Shown here piece after piece: positions 7,443 to 15,216 of a DNA stretch of 39,083 nucleotides. The translations under genes were made by a program, and so were the position numbers. Position 1 is the stretch's first letter. Every line of letters starts with the position of its first letter. The stretch is from Robiginitomaculum sp. (GTDB lineage Bacteria; Pseudomonadota; Alphaproteobacteria; Caulobacterales; Maricaulaceae), in NCBI GenBank assembly GCA_021776515.1, contig JAJFFS010000006.1, positions 1 through 39,083 on the forward strand. Reading direction: 5' to 3'. Below the pieces are notes generated by a model, which did no database searches, was not told the origin of the DNA, and was given only the letters and a program-made list of their open reading frames with translations.

Positions 7443-7831
7443 TGGCTATGGATTCCACCTCCTATATCAAATTGATTGAAGGCCTCTGGCTGCAAAGACA
7501 GGCTGGCATAGCCTTGCCGGAGATATACGGTAATTTTGAATTTGCCCGCGATCCGGCCATTGCTGCGCAGCGCCGTGATCTGGAGAAAACAGAAGCTCAA
7601 AGGCGCGAGGAAAGCGGCGATAGTGGGCGGGTTCAAAAGACCAAGACCGTAAAAGCCGATAAACCTGCCCCAGCGCTAAAACCACCACCGCATATGCGCG
7701 GCGCGGCTCAAAATGGGCAATGGCTGACGCGGCAACACAGCGCGGCCATGGCAAACACCACCACGCCCGCACCATCAGAAAATGCGCCAACACAATCACC
7801 AACCCGTGGCAGCCCTGCACCGGATCAATAA
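7442..7831 (+). CDS. Low-complexity hypothetical protein, 129 aa
   Basis: The ATG at 7442 overlaps the upstream stop codon, and this coupling supports the start over the in-frame GTG at 7436. The first 40 residues (MAMDSTSYIKLIEGLWLQRQ, then AGIALPEIYGNFEFARDP) look folded. The rest is rich in A, P, T, K and Q and probably disordered. There is no signal peptide, membrane span or catalytic motif. A function cannot be given. It is encoded between the membrane protein and another low-complexity island gene, 34 bases upstream of the latter, in what appears to be one operon. Confidence 0.6.
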   Translation: MAMDSTSYIKLIEGLWLQRQAGIALPEIYGNFEFARDPAIAAQRRDLEKTEAQRREESGDSGRVQKTKTVKADKPAPALKPPPHMRGAAQNGQWLTRQHSAAMANTTTPAPSENAPTQSPTRGSPAPDQ

Positions 7832-7865
7832 TTACCCCCAACGCTCATTCAAAAAGGAGATCATT

Positions 7866-8285
7866 ATGAGCACCCAACACACCAACAACCCGCCTGTTAA
7901 AACCCATGTAGATGGCGCTGTGCGCGTTAAAGTCTGGCGCAACACCTCCAAGGATAACAAGGTGTTTTACACCGCCGAACCGGAGCGTATCTATACCGAT
8001 CCGCAAACAGGCGAGATACGAACCAGCCGATCATTTGCAGGCACGGATATTGCCAAAGTCCAAAGCCTGATGGGTCAAGCCGTTCATACAATCATCACGC
8101 ATCGCCAGCTTGACATCGACCGTGAACATGAAAACGCACCGCAAGCACCCAAAACCCAAGGCCTGCAAGCCCAGCGTGATGCAGCCCTGAATAATGCCGC
8201 ACCGGAGCAAGGTTCAAACGCTCCGCAGGATGGCCGTGAGGTGAGCGCACCGTCGCGTCAAAAATCCCCGGACATACACCAGTAA
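7866..8285 (+). CDS. Hypothetical island protein, 139 aa
   Basis: An AAAAGGAG ribosome site precedes the ATG by eight bases. Residues about 14-80 form a compact alpha/beta domain: VRVKVWRNTSKDNKVFYTAE, RIYTDPQTGEIRTSRSF and then a helix (DIAKVQSLMGQAVHTIITHR). The C-terminal 55 residues are low in complexity. I recall similar KVWRN...FY...R.Y.D..G small proteins on plasmids and integrative elements of alphaproteobacteria, without a known role. No nuclease or HTH motif is visible. It is the last gene of the 6768-8285 set and is separated by a 105-base regulated gap from the recombinase operon. Confidence 0.7.
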   Translation: MSTQHTNNPPVKTHVDGAVRVKVWRNTSKDNKVFYTAEPERIYTDPQTGEIRTSRSFAGTDIAKVQSLMGQAVHTIITHRQLDIDREHENAPQAPKTQGLQAQRDAALNNAAPEQGSNAPQDGREVSAPSRQKSPDIHQ

Positions 8286-8301
8286 TCAGGACAATATTCT
8301 G

Positions 8302-8343
8302 TTGAAACCGCAACAAATATAGGAATATGTTCCTGTTATGTTC
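8302..8343 (+). promoter_or_regulatory. LexA (SOS) box over a candidate promoter
   Basis: GTTC at 8329-8332 and GTTC at 8340-8343 are separated by exactly seven bases, matching the direct-repeat SOS box GTTC-N7-GTTC established for alphaproteobacterial LexA. A candidate -35 TTGAAA (8302-8307) and -10 TATGTT (8326-8331, 18-base spacer) would put the box over the -10 element. It lies 47 bases before the ATG at 8391. A small dyad AGGAA/TTCCT (8321-8325, 8330-8334) overlaps it. Confidence 0.7.
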
Positions 8344-8390
8344 TTTATTGTGAAGATAACAAACAACAAGTAACAAAGGAAACAACGACA

Positions 8391-8762
8391 ATGACAAACA
8401 CAACCCATCCCCCAACCGCCCCGCCATCTGATGATCTGCCATCTGATACTCTGGATGAACAGATCGTCCTTGCCCTGCTGGTTCTTGATCCTCAACTTCA
8501 GTTTGATGAATGTGACATGGCGGTATTCATGGAGGTGTTAAAAGATGAAGATATGGATGAAAAAGAAAAACGTGAACTTATCCACACGCTTGGGCAACTC
8601 ATCCAAACCTTGATGCAGATTCAGTTAGGGCTTGATCCTGTGTCCGATGCACTGGCGGCAAAAGAAATGGATTGCCACGAGACACAAACATCTATGGTAA
8701 TATCGGATAACACGTCTAACACTGATTTTAATGCCGCAAGTGGTGAAGGAGCGCCCCTATGA
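8391..8762 (+). CDS. Small acidic protein co-transcribed with the recombinase, 123 aa
   Basis: The protein is acidic (many D and E, for example residues 43-62 with KDEDMDEKEKREL) and mostly helical, with a polar proline- and threonine-rich start and a disordered tail. AAAGGAAAC precedes the ATG. Its TGA overlaps the ATG of the recombinase gene by four bases (ATGA), so the two are made together, and the SOS box lies just upstream. This position would suit a recombination directionality factor, an anti-repressor or an island accessory. No homologous family is recognised, so the role is inference from context only. Confidence 0.65.
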   Translation: MTNTTHPPTAPPSDDLPSDTLDEQIVLALLVLDPQLQFDECDMAVFMEVLKDEDMDEKEKRELIHTLGQLIQTLMQIQLGLDPVSDALAAKEMDCHETQTSMVISDNTSNTDFNAASGEGAPL

Positions 8763-10333
8763 GTACAAGGAACACCCAACCATCAGAACCGCTTCGCCAA
8801 GCTGTTATCTATGTGCGCGTTTCTACCGATAAACAATCCAAGGTCGGGGACGGCTTGCGCTCGCAGGAACGCATGTGCCGTGAGTTTGCGCGTTTTAGAA
8901 ACCTGAATGTCATCAAGGTGTTTTCTGATATCATCTCCGGTGAGCATGCCTCGCGCCCCAATCTTGATGCCATGATAGAATTTCTGGCCAATCGGGATGA
9001 ACAAAACTGCGCCGTTATTATTGATGATGTGGGGCGCTTGTCCCGTGAGTTTACCAATCACTGGACGTTGCGCGGACGCATTTCTATGGCTGGCGGTCAT
9101 CTTATGTCGCCCCAGATAGAGTTTTCGGATAATCCTGTCGATCAACTGCCGGAGAAAATACAGGCGATTATGGTTGAACAGGAACGCCTTGTTGGCAAGC
9201 AACGGTCTTTTTCCCGCCAGAAAGCACGGACGCTCAATGGCTATTGGACGTTCAATCCCGGCCCCGGTTATGAATATATAAAATCAAAATCCCATGGCGG
9301 TAAAACCCTTATCCGCAAAGAACCGACCGCTACAATTCTTGCCGAAGCCCTGAACGGCTTTGCCTCCGGGCGTTTTCAGACACAAATGGAGATGAAACGG
9401 TTTTTGGATGCGCATCCGCAATACCCAAAAGGCACGACTGGCAAAGTTCCCAAGCAAAACATCCGCAAGCTCCTGAGCAATATCCTCTATACGGGCTATG
9501 TGGAATACAAGCCGTGGGGCGTGCCTTTGACCAAAGGCCATCATGAGCCAATCATCTCCCATGAAACCTATCAGGAAATACAGGATCGCCTGAATGGCAG
9601 GCCAAAATTCCCGGTGCGCAAATCCATCAATGAGGATTTCCCGCTTCGCGGGTTTATAGACTGCGCCGATTGCGAGAAACCATTACGCGCCGCATGGTCA
9701 CGAGGTCGCCTCAAGCGTTATGCTTATTATGTCTGCCAGACCAAGAATTGTGTGTCCTACGGCAAATCTACGCCCAAGGCGAAGATCGAGAGCGAGTTTG
9801 AGAAACTGCTGTCCAACGCACGGCCACGCCCTATCGTGATCCGCTTAACCGAAGTCATGATCGAAAAATTCTGGGCCATGAACATCAAGACTTTCAAAGA
9901 GCGCCAGCACGCCGCACAGCGGACGCTAAGCGCACTGGAAAACAAGATCAGCGCCTTGGTAGGGCAGATTATCAACGCGCCAAGCCAAAGCCTTGCTTCC
10001 GTTTATGAGGCAGAACTTGAAAAGCTGGAGCGCAAGCGCATCCTTAAAACCGGGCAACTGGACACGATGAAGGCCAAAAACACCGGCAGTAAACTGGATT
10101 TTGAAACAAGTTATCGAACCGTGATGAATTTTATCGAAAACCCTAGTGTTCTATGGCGTTGCGGACGCATTAAGTGCCAACGCGCCGCCCTGAAATTCAC
10201 CTTTGCGGGCCATCTTAGCTGGTGCCGAAAAACAGGCTATCGAACCGCCGAACTTTCCTTACCGTTCAAGCTGTTAGGGCGCATGACCGGGCACGAATTT
10301 GCCCTAAATCAAGAAATGGTGCCGCATAGGTGA
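8759..10333 (+). CDS. Large serine recombinase (site-specific integrase/excisionase), 524 aa
   Basis: Residues about 14-160 are the resolvase catalytic domain: IYVRVSTDKQ holds R20 and the nucleophile S22, and IIDDVGRLSR holds D89/D90, R93 and R96. Residues about 165-285 match the Recombinase domain (GYEYI.......LIRKEP, AEALNGFASG, LSNILYTGYVEY). Residues 302-331 form a zinc ribbon with Cys at 302, 305, 326 and 331. A coiled-coil segment (about 375-440) and a short C-terminal domain follow, as in large serine integrases. It cuts and rejoins DNA at att sites through a 5' phosphoserine link. It is coupled to the acidic gene upstream and lies under an SOS box. Unusually, the last five codons lie in the antisense of the tRNA-Thr 3' end. 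Confidence 0.92.
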   Translation: MSTRNTQPSEPLRQAVIYVRVSTDKQSKVGDGLRSQERMCREFARFRNLNVIKVFSDIISGEHASRPNLDAMIEFLANRDEQNCAVIIDDVGRLSREFTNHWTLRGRISMAGGHLMSPQIEFSDNPVDQLPEKIQAIMVEQERLVGKQRSFSRQKARTLNGYWTFNPGPGYEYIKSKSHGGKTLIRKEPTATILAEALNGFASGRFQTQMEMKRFLDAHPQYPKGTTGKVPKQNIRKLLSNILYTGYVEYKPWGVPLTKGHHEPIISHETYQEIQDRLNGRPKFPVRKSINEDFPLRGFIDCADCEKPLRAAWSRGRLKRYAYYVCQTKNCVSYGKSTPKAKIESEFEKLLSNARPRPIVIRLTEVMIEKFWAMNIKTFKERQHAAQRTLSALENKISALVGQIINAPSQSLASVYEAELEKLERKRILKTGQLDTMKAKNTGSKLDFETSYRTVMNFIENPSVLWRCGRIKCQRAALKFTFAGHLSWCRKTGYRTAELSLPFKLLGRMTGHEFALNQEMVPHR

Positions 10334-10392
10334 TTCGAACACCTGACCCCGTCATTACGAATGACGTGCTCTACCAACTGAGCTAATGCGGC
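10317..10392 (-). tRNA. tRNA-Thr (anticodon CGT)
   Basis: Read on the minus strand, the 76 bases fold into a full cloverleaf: acceptor GCCGCAT/ATGCGGC, D stem GCTC/GAGC, anticodon stem CGTCA/TGACG around loop TTCGTAA (anticodon CGT, reads ACG), T arm AGGTG-TTCGAAT-CACCT, and an encoded CCA. Its 3' end is the right boundary of the island, and the recombinase stop codon (10331-10333) falls in its T stem. The gene itself appears intact and functional. Confidence 0.97.
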
Positions 10393-10395
10393 CCT

Positions 10396-10417
10396 AAAAA
10401 ACCTCGTGGAACAGAGG
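10396..10417 (-). terminator. Possible terminator downstream of hemY
   Basis: On the minus strand, CCTC-N8-GAGG is followed by six T residues, about 80 bases past the hemY stop and just before the tRNA 5' end. The stem is short, so this is a weak intrinsic terminator. Confidence 0.4.
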
Positions 10418-10497
10418 CCTTTCAACCGGCGCGCACGCTAACCGTTACGGCCTTCATGAGCAAGAGCGTACCGCATGGAAACCCATAGAGTACGGGC

Positions 10498-12195
10498 CTA
10501 ATGCACTTCTCGCTTGCGGGACTGAATATTATCTTCTTCTTTTTCATCCTCAGGCAAGGGACCAGGGTCATCCGGTTGGCGAGGAAAACCAGCAACGTCC
10601 AGATCAGGGCTTGGCACGGCTTCGGCTTTTGGCTTCTCCACCTTAGCCGTTTGCGGCAGCGGCTTTTTGCGCGGTGCACGGGGTTTACGCGGGCGCTTGG
10701 GGGCTGGTGGTTCTACGACGTCCAGAACGGCCTCTTTTGTATTTTCTTCAGGTTCGGTCGTATCCGCCTCATCCACCGTATCCTGAGCCAGTGTCTCAGT
10801 TTTACTTTCTTCTTTTTCTTCTTCTTCTTTTTCCTCTTCAGGCGCTTGCAGGAAAAGGGCCTGGCCAGGGTCCAGCGGAATACGTTCAAAACGCTCATGG
10901 CGGGGATGGATCAGTTCACCCGCATCGCCATAGGAATAAACCAGCCGCGCCCAATCTTCATCACGATAGCCAAAGGCCGGGCCTTCAGGGTCAAGATCAG
11001 ACCAGTCTGGCTCGCTGGGTGCAGACAATGAACGGGTTAACCAGGCATTGGCTTCACGTTTATTACCAGCGGCACGCTCGACTTTGCTCATCAATGTACA
11101 AAGGCGCGAGGAAGGCCTGATTTCTGTCTCCAACAGAGGCGCAAACGTCGTACGCGCAGTCTCGGCATCGTCTTCATCAAGGGCGGTTTCAGCAATGAGG
11201 ATCAGGCTCTCGCGGTGTGTGGCGTTGAGGTCCGCAAACCCACGCAAACGCTTCGCCCGCGTTTTGTCCCGCTCGTCCTCTTTCAGATCCCGATAAGCCA
11301 ACGCCAGCGCCGGATGAGGCTTGGCCGCCCAGGCATCTTCCAGAAGGCCAGCCGCGCGCCAGCCTTTACCTGCCGAGACAAGAAGACGCGCTGCCAACGC
11401 CGCGCCAGGCGCAAACCCCGGTGCCGCAACCACAGCCTTTTCAGCCAAGCGTCGTGCTTCTTCCATATCGCCGTTGGCTTCGGCTTGTGAGCTTTCAGCC
11501 GCTAATAGTACTGCCCGCCGGCGTTTGGCAGCAAGTTGCACAATATGGCCACGTTTTTCTCCGCGCGAGAGCGAGGCAACAGCGCCAGTCCAGTCCCGGG
11601 CAGCAACCTGCGCATCAAAAAGCGCATCAAATGCCCATTTTGCGTTAGGTTCTGCATCAAAAGCTGCCATAGCTTCAACGATTGCAGCATGATAATCACG
11701 GCGTTCCAAGGCGGCACGTACAAGGCCGCGCCGGGCAGCCAGAGCGGTGCGTTTATCCTCCAGCAAGTTCTGATACTGGCGTTCTGCACCGGCTATATCG
11801 CCTGCCGCCTCGGCGGCACGGGCAGCCAGCAACCCTGAAAGAGCAGGACGGTCCAGCAGCATTTTTACCCGCTCAGCATTTTTTACAGCACCTTGCGCGT
11901 CACCGGAGGCTGCCGCTATTACAGCCATTTCCAGCGCATCATACCCCTTGTCACGGCGTGATTGGGCCCGGGTTTTGCGTAATTGCCCCGGCAGTTCAAT
12001 AAACCAGGCCAAACCGCGCCAGGAAAAGGCAAGGGCAAAGGTGAGCAGCAATAAAAGCACAAGCGATGCCGCCGCGCTGGTGCGTATCTCAAGACCAAAG
12101 GCTTCGACCACGACAAGCCCGGGATGAGCCGCCAGCCAAAAAGCAAAAATGCCAATTACCAGTGCAATGGCAACATAAAACGCCAAACGGATCAT
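10498..12195 (-). CDS. hemY: HemY-like TPR membrane protein, 565 aa
   Basis: The N-terminus has two transmembrane segments (about 1-25 and 40-65) in the arrangement of the HemY_N domain. Residues about 95-430 are alanine-rich TPR-like helices (for example AAGDIAGAERQYQNLL and AARRGLVRAALERRDYHAAI). The last 120 residues are an acidic E/K stretch followed by a proline- and lysine-rich tail, probably disordered. HemY proteins sit in the inner membrane and are associated with the late heme pathway; their biochemical role is still uncertain. Gene order hemC-hemD-mitofilin-hemY is the classical context. Its ATG overlaps the mitofilin stop by four bases. The unusually long charged tail lengthens it beyond the roughly 400 residues of the E. 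coli protein. Confidence 0.85.
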   Translation of the reverse strand: MIRLAFYVAIALVIGIFAFWLAAHPGLVVVEAFGLEIRTSAAASLVLLLLLTFALAFSWRGLAWFIELPGQLRKTRAQSRRDKGYDALEMAVIAAASGDAQGAVKNAERVKMLLDRPALSGLLAARAAEAAGDIAGAERQYQNLLEDKRTALAARRGLVRAALERRDYHAAIVEAMAAFDAEPNAKWAFDALFDAQVAARDWTGAVASLSRGEKRGHIVQLAAKRRRAVLLAAESSQAEANGDMEEARRLAEKAVVAAPGFAPGAALAARLLVSAGKGWRAAGLLEDAWAAKPHPALALAYRDLKEDERDKTRAKRLRGFADLNATHRESLILIAETALDEDDAETARTTFAPLLETEIRPSSRLCTLMSKVERAAGNKREANAWLTRSLSAPSEPDWSDLDPEGPAFGYRDEDWARLVYSYGDAGELIHPRHERFERIPLDPGQALFLQAPEEEKEEEEKEESKTETLAQDTVDEADTTEPEENTKEAVLDVVEPPAPKRPRKPRAPRKKPLPQTAKVEKPKAEAVPSPDLDVAGFPRQPDDPGPLPEDEKEEDNIQSRKREVH

Positions 12196-13430
12196 GGGTT
12201 CACCTCCCCTGCCGGACCAACATCAACTGGTGTTTTATCAGTTAGGGTTTTTAAACGCGCTATAGCCTGTTCAAGCGTAACACGGGCATTGGCCTGGGCG
12301 ACCCAACCTTGCGCCGCCTCATTTGCGGCACCATCCAACGTACCAAGTTCTTGCACCGCACCACTTAAATCATCATCAGCCAGTGCCGCCTCTGCACGAG
12401 CCAATATGGCGTCCACACCTTTTGCATTGCCATCAGTACGCCGAATACTGACAATAGCGCCCATCGCTTTTTTAACCTTGTCAAATATACCAGGTTTATC
12501 TGCACTATCATCACCAGCAGCACGAATGGCGCTGACATTTTGTGAAAAAGAACGCACCAAAACAGTTTGACTTGGTACACCGGTTGAAGCCAATGGCCCC
12601 ATCATCAGCACATCACTGTTTTGTGGTAAATACTGCGCCAATGTGCGCCATTCCTGCGCAAAGGGTTTGCCGCTCTGCGCCGCATTATCAAGGGCCAGAA
12701 TACCAAGGGCAAGCGCAGACGTTCCCTCGGTGTGAGTGCCTCTTTCTTCCAAGGCAAGCAGGCGAACTTGCAAGGCATGTACTTCTGCTTCCAGCGTCCC
12801 CAGTCGTCCTGTTTGTTCTGCTGATTGGACTGGCTGAACGGGCGATGGAACAGCATTTTCCAGACTGTCCAGCCGGGTCAGTATAGCAGTCACATCCTGA
12901 CTTACAGGGTCGGCGGATTTTACATCGGCACTCATAGCGCTCATTTGCGCTTCGAGCTGACCTAGTCTTTGCCCCAATACCGCCGACAGGTTTGCATCTG
13001 CCGGGACCGTCACCTGAACTTTTTCCAACGCTGATAATCGAGTTTGTATATCAGCGATAGCTAGCTGGTCTGCATCTGTTGTGCTCGGGCTTGTCTCCAG
13101 CGCATTCAGGCGGGCCAGCATTGTGTCACGTGCCGTATCATCACGGCTCTGCCGAGTAACTATCTCGTTCTGAATGGTGTCCACTCTTGTGGTTAGTTCT
13201 GCCAAGATAGCTGCATCGGCCCCATTTTGCGATGAAGAGGCATTATTAGAAACAAATATCCAGCCGACCAGTGCAATAATGATGACCAGCCCAGCGATAC
13301 CCAAAGGTACGGCCAGCTGCACAGGTTTGGCCGTGCCTGCACCCTCCCCGGAGGATGTGCCGTCCTCCACCGTATCCAGAGTTTCAAACTCGGCATCTAC
13401 GGGCTCTTCGGTTTTGTTTTTGTCACTCAT
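12192..13430 (-). CDS. Mitofilin-like inner-membrane coiled-coil protein, 412 aa
   Basis: An acidic cytoplasmic start (about 1-35) is followed by one transmembrane helix (about 38-62, VQLAVPLGIAGLVIIIALVG). A long periplasmic region rich in Q, L, A, E and D follows, with heptad-like spacing (about 75-235), and then a helical C-terminal domain (about 235-400) corresponding to the mitofilin/Mic60 signature region. Alphaproteobacterial Mic60 homologues shape intracytoplasmic or envelope membranes, and their gene is characteristically next to hemD and hemY, as here. It has an ATGA overlap with hemY and an 84-base gap from hemD. The assignment rests on architecture and neighbours rather than on a catalytic motif. 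Confidence 0.85.
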   Translation of the reverse strand: MSDKNKTEEPVDAEFETLDTVEDGTSSGEGAGTAKPVQLAVPLGIAGLVIIIALVGWIFVSNNASSSQNGADAAILAELTTRVDTIQNEIVTRQSRDDTARDTMLARLNALETSPSTTDADQLAIADIQTRLSALEKVQVTVPADANLSAVLGQRLGQLEAQMSAMSADVKSADPVSQDVTAILTRLDSLENAVPSPVQPVQSAEQTGRLGTLEAEVHALQVRLLALEERGTHTEGTSALALGILALDNAAQSGKPFAQEWRTLAQYLPQNSDVLMMGPLASTGVPSQTVLVRSFSQNVSAIRAAGDDSADKPGIFDKVKKAMGAIVSIRRTDGNAKGVDAILARAEAALADDDLSGAVQELGTLDGAANEAAQGWVAQANARVTLEQAIARLKTLTDKTPVDVGPAGEVNP

Positions 13431-13514
13431 GACGATCTCGATGATTTATAGAATCTATAATGTAAGAGTTAGTGAGCCATGCTGAAAGAGTAAACATGCC
13501 GCAATTTCCAGTTT

Positions 13515-14246
13515 TCACGACAAAGGAATGTGTGCCGACACTGCATCCATTATGGCGGCTTCACTTGGATTTTCTGCTACGTGAATGGCGTTAAACCCCG
13601 CCAAGCCCAGCGGTTTGGCAGCTTCGCCGCTAATGGTAATGGCTTTTATTTCGCCAAGGGGCAGGTTTTCCTGTTGGGCAAGGGTTAAAAAAACTTTGGC
13701 ACCACGGGCCGAATGAAACAGAACTGCTTTTATCGAACCCTTACGAAATGCCTCTTTTGTTTCCGGGTTAAGCGCATCTGCTGCCATGGCCTCATAGGCT
13801 TCCCATTCACGCACCGCAAAACCCTGCGTGACCAGTGCAGCCTTCACGTCAAAGGCATAATGACGTCCGCGCACCCAAAGCACCGCCCCGCCTTTGGGGA
13901 ACCGTTCTTTTTGTACCATGGCGGTCAATTCTTCTGCATTAGCTGTTATTGTATGCACATTGTCACCAATGCTGCCCGCAAGCGCCGCCTCAAGGCTGGC
14001 TCCGGCAAAGCAATAAAGTGGCACGGCATCGGCACCCGGCAAAGCCGCAAAAAAAATGACCCCATGAGCACTGGTGGCAATAACGCACTGCACACCATCA
14101 AGATCAGGGGCGGGATGTGCACTTGACTGAACTTGCAAAACCGGACTGGTAATGGCCGTATAACCAGCCTGTGTTAGCCGCATGGCACTTGCCTTGGCAC
14201 CAGGTTCAGTACGAGTGATCAGAATAGATGGGGCTAGCTTTCCCAT
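13515..14246 (-). CDS. hemD: Uroporphyrinogen-III synthase
   Basis: HemD cyclises hydroxymethylbilane to uroporphyrinogen III in the cytoplasm, the branch point to heme, siroheme and cobalamin. The 243 residues have the two-lobe pattern of the family: ILITRTEPGA at the start, ITSPVLQV, then IATSAHGVIFF, and in the second lobe AVLWVRG and AVLFHSARGAKVFL, ending with AITISGEAAKPLGLAGF. HemD sequences are poorly conserved, so identity depends also on the position directly after hemC, with which it overlaps by 13 bases. The gene starts with ATG at 14246 inside the hemC end, so translation is coupled. Confidence 0.93.
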   Translation of the reverse strand: MGKLAPSILITRTEPGAKASAMRLTQAGYTAITSPVLQVQSSAHPAPDLDGVQCVIATSAHGVIFFAALPGADAVPLYCFAGASLEAALAGSIGDNVHTITANAEELTAMVQKERFPKGGAVLWVRGRHYAFDVKAALVTQGFAVREWEAYEAMAADALNPETKEAFRKGSIKAVLFHSARGAKVFLTLAQQENLPLGEIKAITISGEAAKPLGLAGFNAIHVAENPSEAAIMDAVSAHIPLS

Positions 14247-15187
14247 TTAATTTGATCTCCGGCCTCACCGGCAATGGTATGGCCTTGTTTTTTCCCAAGT
14301 CGTGCTGCCTCATCCACAGGTGAAATTCCCAAAACAACCCGAACATCGCAGACCCAGCTTTGCGTACCCTGGGGCGTATAAACACCACCGCGAAAGCGTA
14401 AACTGTCACCTTCAATTTCTGCCAGTGCCGCAATGGGCGTGCGACAGGAACCATCAAGGGCTGCCAAAAATGCACGTTCTGCGGCAAGGCAAATTGCAGT
14501 GTTTGCACACAATATGGGAGATAATTTTTCCTGCGCAGCAATATCATCTGTACGAATTTGCAGACCAATAGCCCCTTGTGCTGGCGCAGGCAGCATAATG
14601 TCAGTACCAACAATGCCACTGGCCTTGTCCTCAAGGCCAAGTCGTTTCAGACCTGCCAGAGCCAGAAATGTCGCATCAAATTCACCCTTGGCAATTTTCT
14701 CCAGCCGGGTGCCGACATTGCCGCGCAAAGTTTCCACCACACAATCTGGCCGGACAAGCTGCACCTGTGCCTGACGGCGTAAAGACGCTGTACCAATCCG
14801 TGCGCCTTCGGGTAATTCACCAAGTGTGGTTGGGCCTCGGGTAATCAGCGCCTCACAGGGGTCCTCGCGGGGCAGAAACCCGGCCAGACCTAATCCGTCC
14901 GGTCCCAATACAGGCATGTCCTTCATGGAATGAACGGCTACATCAATATCGCTATCAAGCAGCGCCTGTTCGACCTCTTTGGTGAAAAGTCCCTTGCCCC
15001 CGGCTTCAATAAGTCGCCGGTCAGTAATGCGATCACCAGTGGTGATGATACGGGTAATGGGAAACGCGGCCTTGGCCTCTTCCTCATTTGTAATACCCAT
15101 AAGGCTCGCCAACAAAGCGCGCGTCAGGCGACTTTGCGCCAGCGCCAAGGGGGAACCACGGGATCCTAACTTCAAGATTGGTTGCAA
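14234..15187 (-). CDS. hemC: Porphobilinogen deaminase (hydroxymethylbilane synthase)
   Basis: HemC polymerises four porphobilinogen molecules into hydroxymethylbilane, using a dipyrromethane cofactor bound to a cysteine. The start KLGSRGSPLALAQS is the family hallmark. KGLFTKEVEQALLDSDIDVA followed by VHSMKDMP contains the substrate-binding lysines and aspartate. GTASLRRQAQV carries the paired arginines, and LDGSCRTPIAA holds the cofactor cysteine. The length of 317 residues is normal. It lies back to back with tsaD: only 29 bases separate the two starts, so each promoter must reach into the other gene or overlap. It is first in the leftward hemC-hemD-mitofilin-hemY operon. Confidence 0.98.
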   Translation of the reverse strand: MQPILKLGSRGSPLALAQSRLTRALLASLMGITNEEEAKAAFPITRIITTGDRITDRRLIEAGGKGLFTKEVEQALLDSDIDVAVHSMKDMPVLGPDGLGLAGFLPREDPCEALITRGPTTLGELPEGARIGTASLRRQAQVQLVRPDCVVETLRGNVGTRLEKIAKGEFDATFLALAGLKRLGLEDKASGIVGTDIMLPAPAQGAIGLQIRTDDIAAQEKLSPILCANTAICLAAERAFLAALDGSCRTPIAALAEIEGDSLRFRGGVYTPQGTQSWVCDVRVVLGISPVDEAARLGKKQGHTIAGEAGDQIKWES

Positions 15188-15216
15188 CTGATTGCTCCGG
15201 GCGTTATCGATCCCCT

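Noticed and set aside
10501-11031. Phenylalanine-rich frame opposite hemY
   Set aside because: It is the antisense shadow of the lysine/glutamate-rich tail of HemY; the F-run is complementary to AAG/GAA codons.
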